Shown in pieces: positions 7,098 through 8,892 of a stretch of DNA of 8,892 nt. Within the stretch, counting starts at the first letter, position 1. The number at the start of each line of letters is the position of its first letter. This stretch comes from Bacteroidales bacterium (GTDB taxonomy: Bacteria; Bacteroidota; Bacteroidia; Bacteroidales; B18-G4). The notes beneath the pieces are model-generated. The model worked only from the letters and a program-made list of their open reading frames with translations, had not been told where the DNA came from and did no database searches. The DNA lies in assembly GCA_030618905.1 (NCBI GenBank), contig JAUXCL010000089.1:1-8892 (forward strand). Direction: 5' to 3'. The position numbers and the translations under genes are program-made.

Positions 7098-8546
7098 TTG
7101 CTTTATATAAATCCTGAGAATTTGACAATAAAAGAATCACTTGCTGAACTTTTCACGCAATGGGCAGGACATAGTCCGCTGGATATTAGAAGCTTGCAAG
7201 GATCCGGATCAAACCGGAAATACTTCAGGCTTTTCAGTGAACATCAGACTGCGGTTGGTGTGTACCATCCTGACAAAGCTGAAAACAAAGCCTTTATCAG
7301 TTTTTCCCGGCATTTTTTTAAGCAGGGATTGCCGGTTCCGGAAATATATTCTTCAGACCCGGAACAGGGTATCTACCTGCTGGAGGACCTGGGGGATCTT
7401 ACCCTGTTTGACCTGGCCAGGAAGGCAAAACAATCAGGTGATTTTGACCGCAAATTGATTATGCTTTACAAAGAGGTAATTGATAAGCTGATACAATTTC
7501 AAATAACGGCAGGAAAAGACCTTGATTACAGTGTTTGTTATCCCCGCCCTGATTTCGACGAACAATCCATTGCCTGGGATCTTAATTATTTCAAATATAA
7601 TTTCCTGAAACTGGCAGGCATTGATTTCGATGAGCAAAGGCTTGAGGATGACTTTCTGGCATTCCGGAACTTTCTGCTGGAAGAGGATAAATCCTTTTTT
7701 ATCTACAGGGATTTCCAGGCAAGAAATGTAATGCTGGTGGATCACCACCCATACTTTATTGATTATCAAGGAGGAAGAAGAGGCCCCTTGCAATACGACC
7801 TGGCTTCGTTATTGTTCCAGGTAAGGGCAGAAATTCCATTTGATATCCGTGAAGAACTCCTGGACTATTATATTGAAAAAGCGGGGGAAGTCGCTACACT
7901 GCAAGCCGCAAGATTTAAAAAGTATTATTACGGTTTTGCCTGGCTCCGCATCATGCAAGTCATGGGTGCTTATGGGTTCAGGGGCCTGTTCGAAAGGAAG
8001 GAACACTTCATTGCCAGTATACCTTATGCGGTAAAAAATATTGAATGGCTGGAAAGACATGCTAAACCCGAAATTGAATTGCCCGAGATCCGTGCTGTTT
8101 TTGACCGGATCAGAGAACAATTCAGTATAAATAAAGAGACATCCGCTCAGGGGACTTCCGGCTTAAGCGTCAGGATCAACAGCTTTGCCTATAAAAATGG
8201 CATCCCGGCTGATCAAACAGGCAATAGCGGTGGCTTTGTATTTGACTGCCGTGGCCTTCCCAATCCCGGAAGGTTAGCCCGGTATAAGGAACTTACCGGA
8301 AAGGACCAGCAGGTTATTGCATACCTGGAAGAACAAGAAGAAGTGCATCAATTCCTGGGATATGTCAAAGCCATATTGAAACAATCTGTTGAAAAATATA
8401 TGGACAGGGGTTTTACCAGTTTAATGGTAAATTTTGGATGTACGGGAGGACAGCACCGCTCCGTTTTTTGTGCAGAAAAAACTGGCCGTTACCTGCAACA
8501 GAACTTCCCTGTAAGTGTTGATTTATATCACAGGGAAATCCTTTAA
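7098..8546 (+). CDS. AmgK-like sugar kinase (APH fold) fused to a RapZ C-terminal domain
   Basis: A 482-residue two-domain cytosolic protein. Residues about 12-335 are an aminoglycoside/choline-kinase-fold phosphotransferase: nucleotide loop GSGSNRKYFRL (35-45), LLEDLGD (94-100), the catalytic loop YRDFQARN (203-210; Asp205, Asn210) and metal-binding IDYQ (Asp222), then GPLQYDLASLL. This resembles AmgK, which phosphorylates MurNAc/GlcNAc at C1. After a linker (about 336-355), residues 356-482 form a complete RapZ C-terminal domain: FDCRGLPNPGR (382-392), the hallmark GCTGGQHRSV (447-456) and a terminal YHREIL. The RapZ N-terminal P-loop domain is absent, replaced by the kinase. In E. coli RapZ this C-terminal domain binds glucosamine-6-phosphate and small RNA. 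No ATG start exists: the frame has a stop at 7089-7091, so TTG at 7098 or TTG at 7122 (MTIKESLAELF) must be used; 7122 fits the kinase N-terminus well. A MurU-like gene follows by 11 bp. Confidence 0.88.
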   Translation: MLYINPENLTIKESLAELFTQWAGHSPLDIRSLQGSGSNRKYFRLFSEHQTAVGVYHPDKAENKAFISFSRHFFKQGLPVPEIYSSDPEQGIYLLEDLGDLTLFDLARKAKQSGDFDRKLIMLYKEVIDKLIQFQITAGKDLDYSVCYPRPDFDEQSIAWDLNYFKYNFLKLAGIDFDEQRLEDDFLAFRNFLLEEDKSFFIYRDFQARNVMLVDHHPYFIDYQGGRRGPLQYDLASLLFQVRAEIPFDIREELLDYYIEKAGEVATLQAARFKKYYYGFAWLRIMQVMGAYGFRGLFERKEHFIASIPYAVKNIEWLERHAKPEIELPEIRAVFDRIREQFSINKETSAQGTSGLSVRINSFAYKNGIPADQTGNSGGFVFDCRGLPNPGRLARYKELTGKDQQVIAYLEEQEEVHQFLGYVKAILKQSVEKYMDRGFTSLMVNFGCTGGQHRSVFCAEKTGRYLQQNFPVSVDLYHREIL

Positions 8547-8557
8547 AACAAATCATC

Positions 8558-8892
8558 ATGAAAGCCATGATCTTTGCAGCAGGTATGGGAACCAGACTAA
8601 GGCCCCTTACCGACCGTACACCAAAAGCCCTGATCGGAGTGGCGGGAATGCCCATGATTGGGAGATTGATCCAAAAGTTAAAGGCATTTGGGATTGACCA
8701 GATTATCATCAATATTCATCATTTTCCGGAAAAGATTGAAGCATACCTGAAAAAGAATAAGAATTTCGATATAGAAATTGTCATCTCTGATGAGCGATCA
8801 GATCTTATGGATACAGGTGGCGGGCTAAAAAGAGCTAAATGGTTCCTTGATGGCAAAAGTCCATTTATTTTGCATAACGTAGATGTTTTTTC
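8558..8892 (+). CDS. MurU-like sugar-1-phosphate nucleotidyltransferase (N-terminal part, cut by window edge)
   Basis: An ATG at 8558 opens a frame that continues to the window end (111 complete codons), so the 3' part is missing. The start MKAMIFAAGMGTRLRPLT followed by DRTPKAL is the nucleotide-binding signature of NDP-sugar pyrophosphorylases (G-x-G-T-R-L-R-P-L-T, then PK). DTGGGLKRA at about 86-94 and LHNVDVF at about 105-111 (Asp being the expected metal ligand) also fit. Such enzymes join NTP and a sugar-1-phosphate to give an NDP-sugar plus pyrophosphate. Resemblance to MurU (UDP-MurNAc from MurNAc-1-phosphate), together with the AmgK-like kinase 11 bp upstream, makes MurU the best guess; glucose-1-phosphate or mannose-1-phosphate transferases share the motifs. 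The tight spacing implies one operon. Confidence 0.85.
   Translation, partial: MKAMIFAAGMGTRLRPLTDRTPKALIGVAGMPMIGRLIQKLKAFGIDQIIINIHHFPEKIEAYLKKNKNFDIEIVISDERSDLMDTGGGLKRAKWFLDGKSPFILHNVDVF

Noticed and set aside
7079..7117. ATG at 7079 as a start for the kinase-RapZ gene
   Set aside because: It is in a different frame and stops after 12 codons.
7434..8120. Minus-strand open frames (7434-7793 and 7809-8120) opposite the kinase domain
   Set aside because: Antisense shadows of a gene with clear catalytic motifs; no own motifs.
1..8892. CRISPR array, tRNA, rRNA, insertion sequence or phage genes
   Set aside because: No regularly spaced direct repeats, RNA-gene landmarks, transposase or integrase motifs were seen on either strand.

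Overview
The window looks like a chromosomal segment from a member of the Bacteroidota, probably class Bacteroidia. This rests on several signs. Promoter-like sequences fit the Bacteroidota consensus (TTTG, about 20 bases, TAnnTTTG). Starts are preceded by A/T-rich sequence rather than clear Shine-Dalgarno motifs. The gene content is also typical: an AsmA-family protein, a multi-repeat DUF349 protein, a patatin fused to an outer-membrane barrel, a Cys/Met-metabolism PLP enzyme, a rubredoxin-less rubrerythrin, and a kinase joined to a RapZ-like C-terminal domain. No rRNA, tRNA, CRISPR array, integrase or transposase was seen, and no stretch over 300 bases lacks a gene.

Bases 1-6991 are read from the minus strand. 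In transcription order they hold: a rubrerythrin-like diiron protein with a promoter-like box upstream and a clear intrinsic terminator downstream; a methionine gamma-lyase/cystathionine lyase-type PLP enzyme, followed 5 bp later by a patatin-like phospholipase with a signal peptide, POTRA-like segment and C-terminal beta-barrel; then a well-formed Bacteroidota promoter driving a large DUF349-repeat coiled-coil protein, followed 20 bp later by an AsmA-family membrane protein that runs off the left edge. The DUF349/AsmA pair and the lyase/patatin pair look like two short operons.

Bases from about 7098 to the right edge are read from the plus strand. They hold a two-gene unit: a fusion of an aminoglycoside-phosphotransferase-fold sugar kinase (AmgK-like) with a complete RapZ-type C-terminal domain, then 11 bp later a MurU-like sugar-1-phosphate nucleotidyltransferase cut by the window end. 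In other bacteria AmgK phosphorylates MurNAc at C1 and MurU converts the product to UDP-MurNAc, so the pair is most simply read as a cell-wall sugar salvage or nucleotide-sugar module. The RapZ domain, which senses glucosamine-6-phosphate in E. coli RapZ, would be a built-in amino-sugar sensor. This is the most interesting item in the window.

Other points of note are a GC-rich palindromic segment inside the 5' part of the DUF349 gene, a 10-bp perfect inverted repeat overlapping both the patatin stop codon and the DUF349 promoter, and the lack of any ATG start for the kinase-RapZ fusion.
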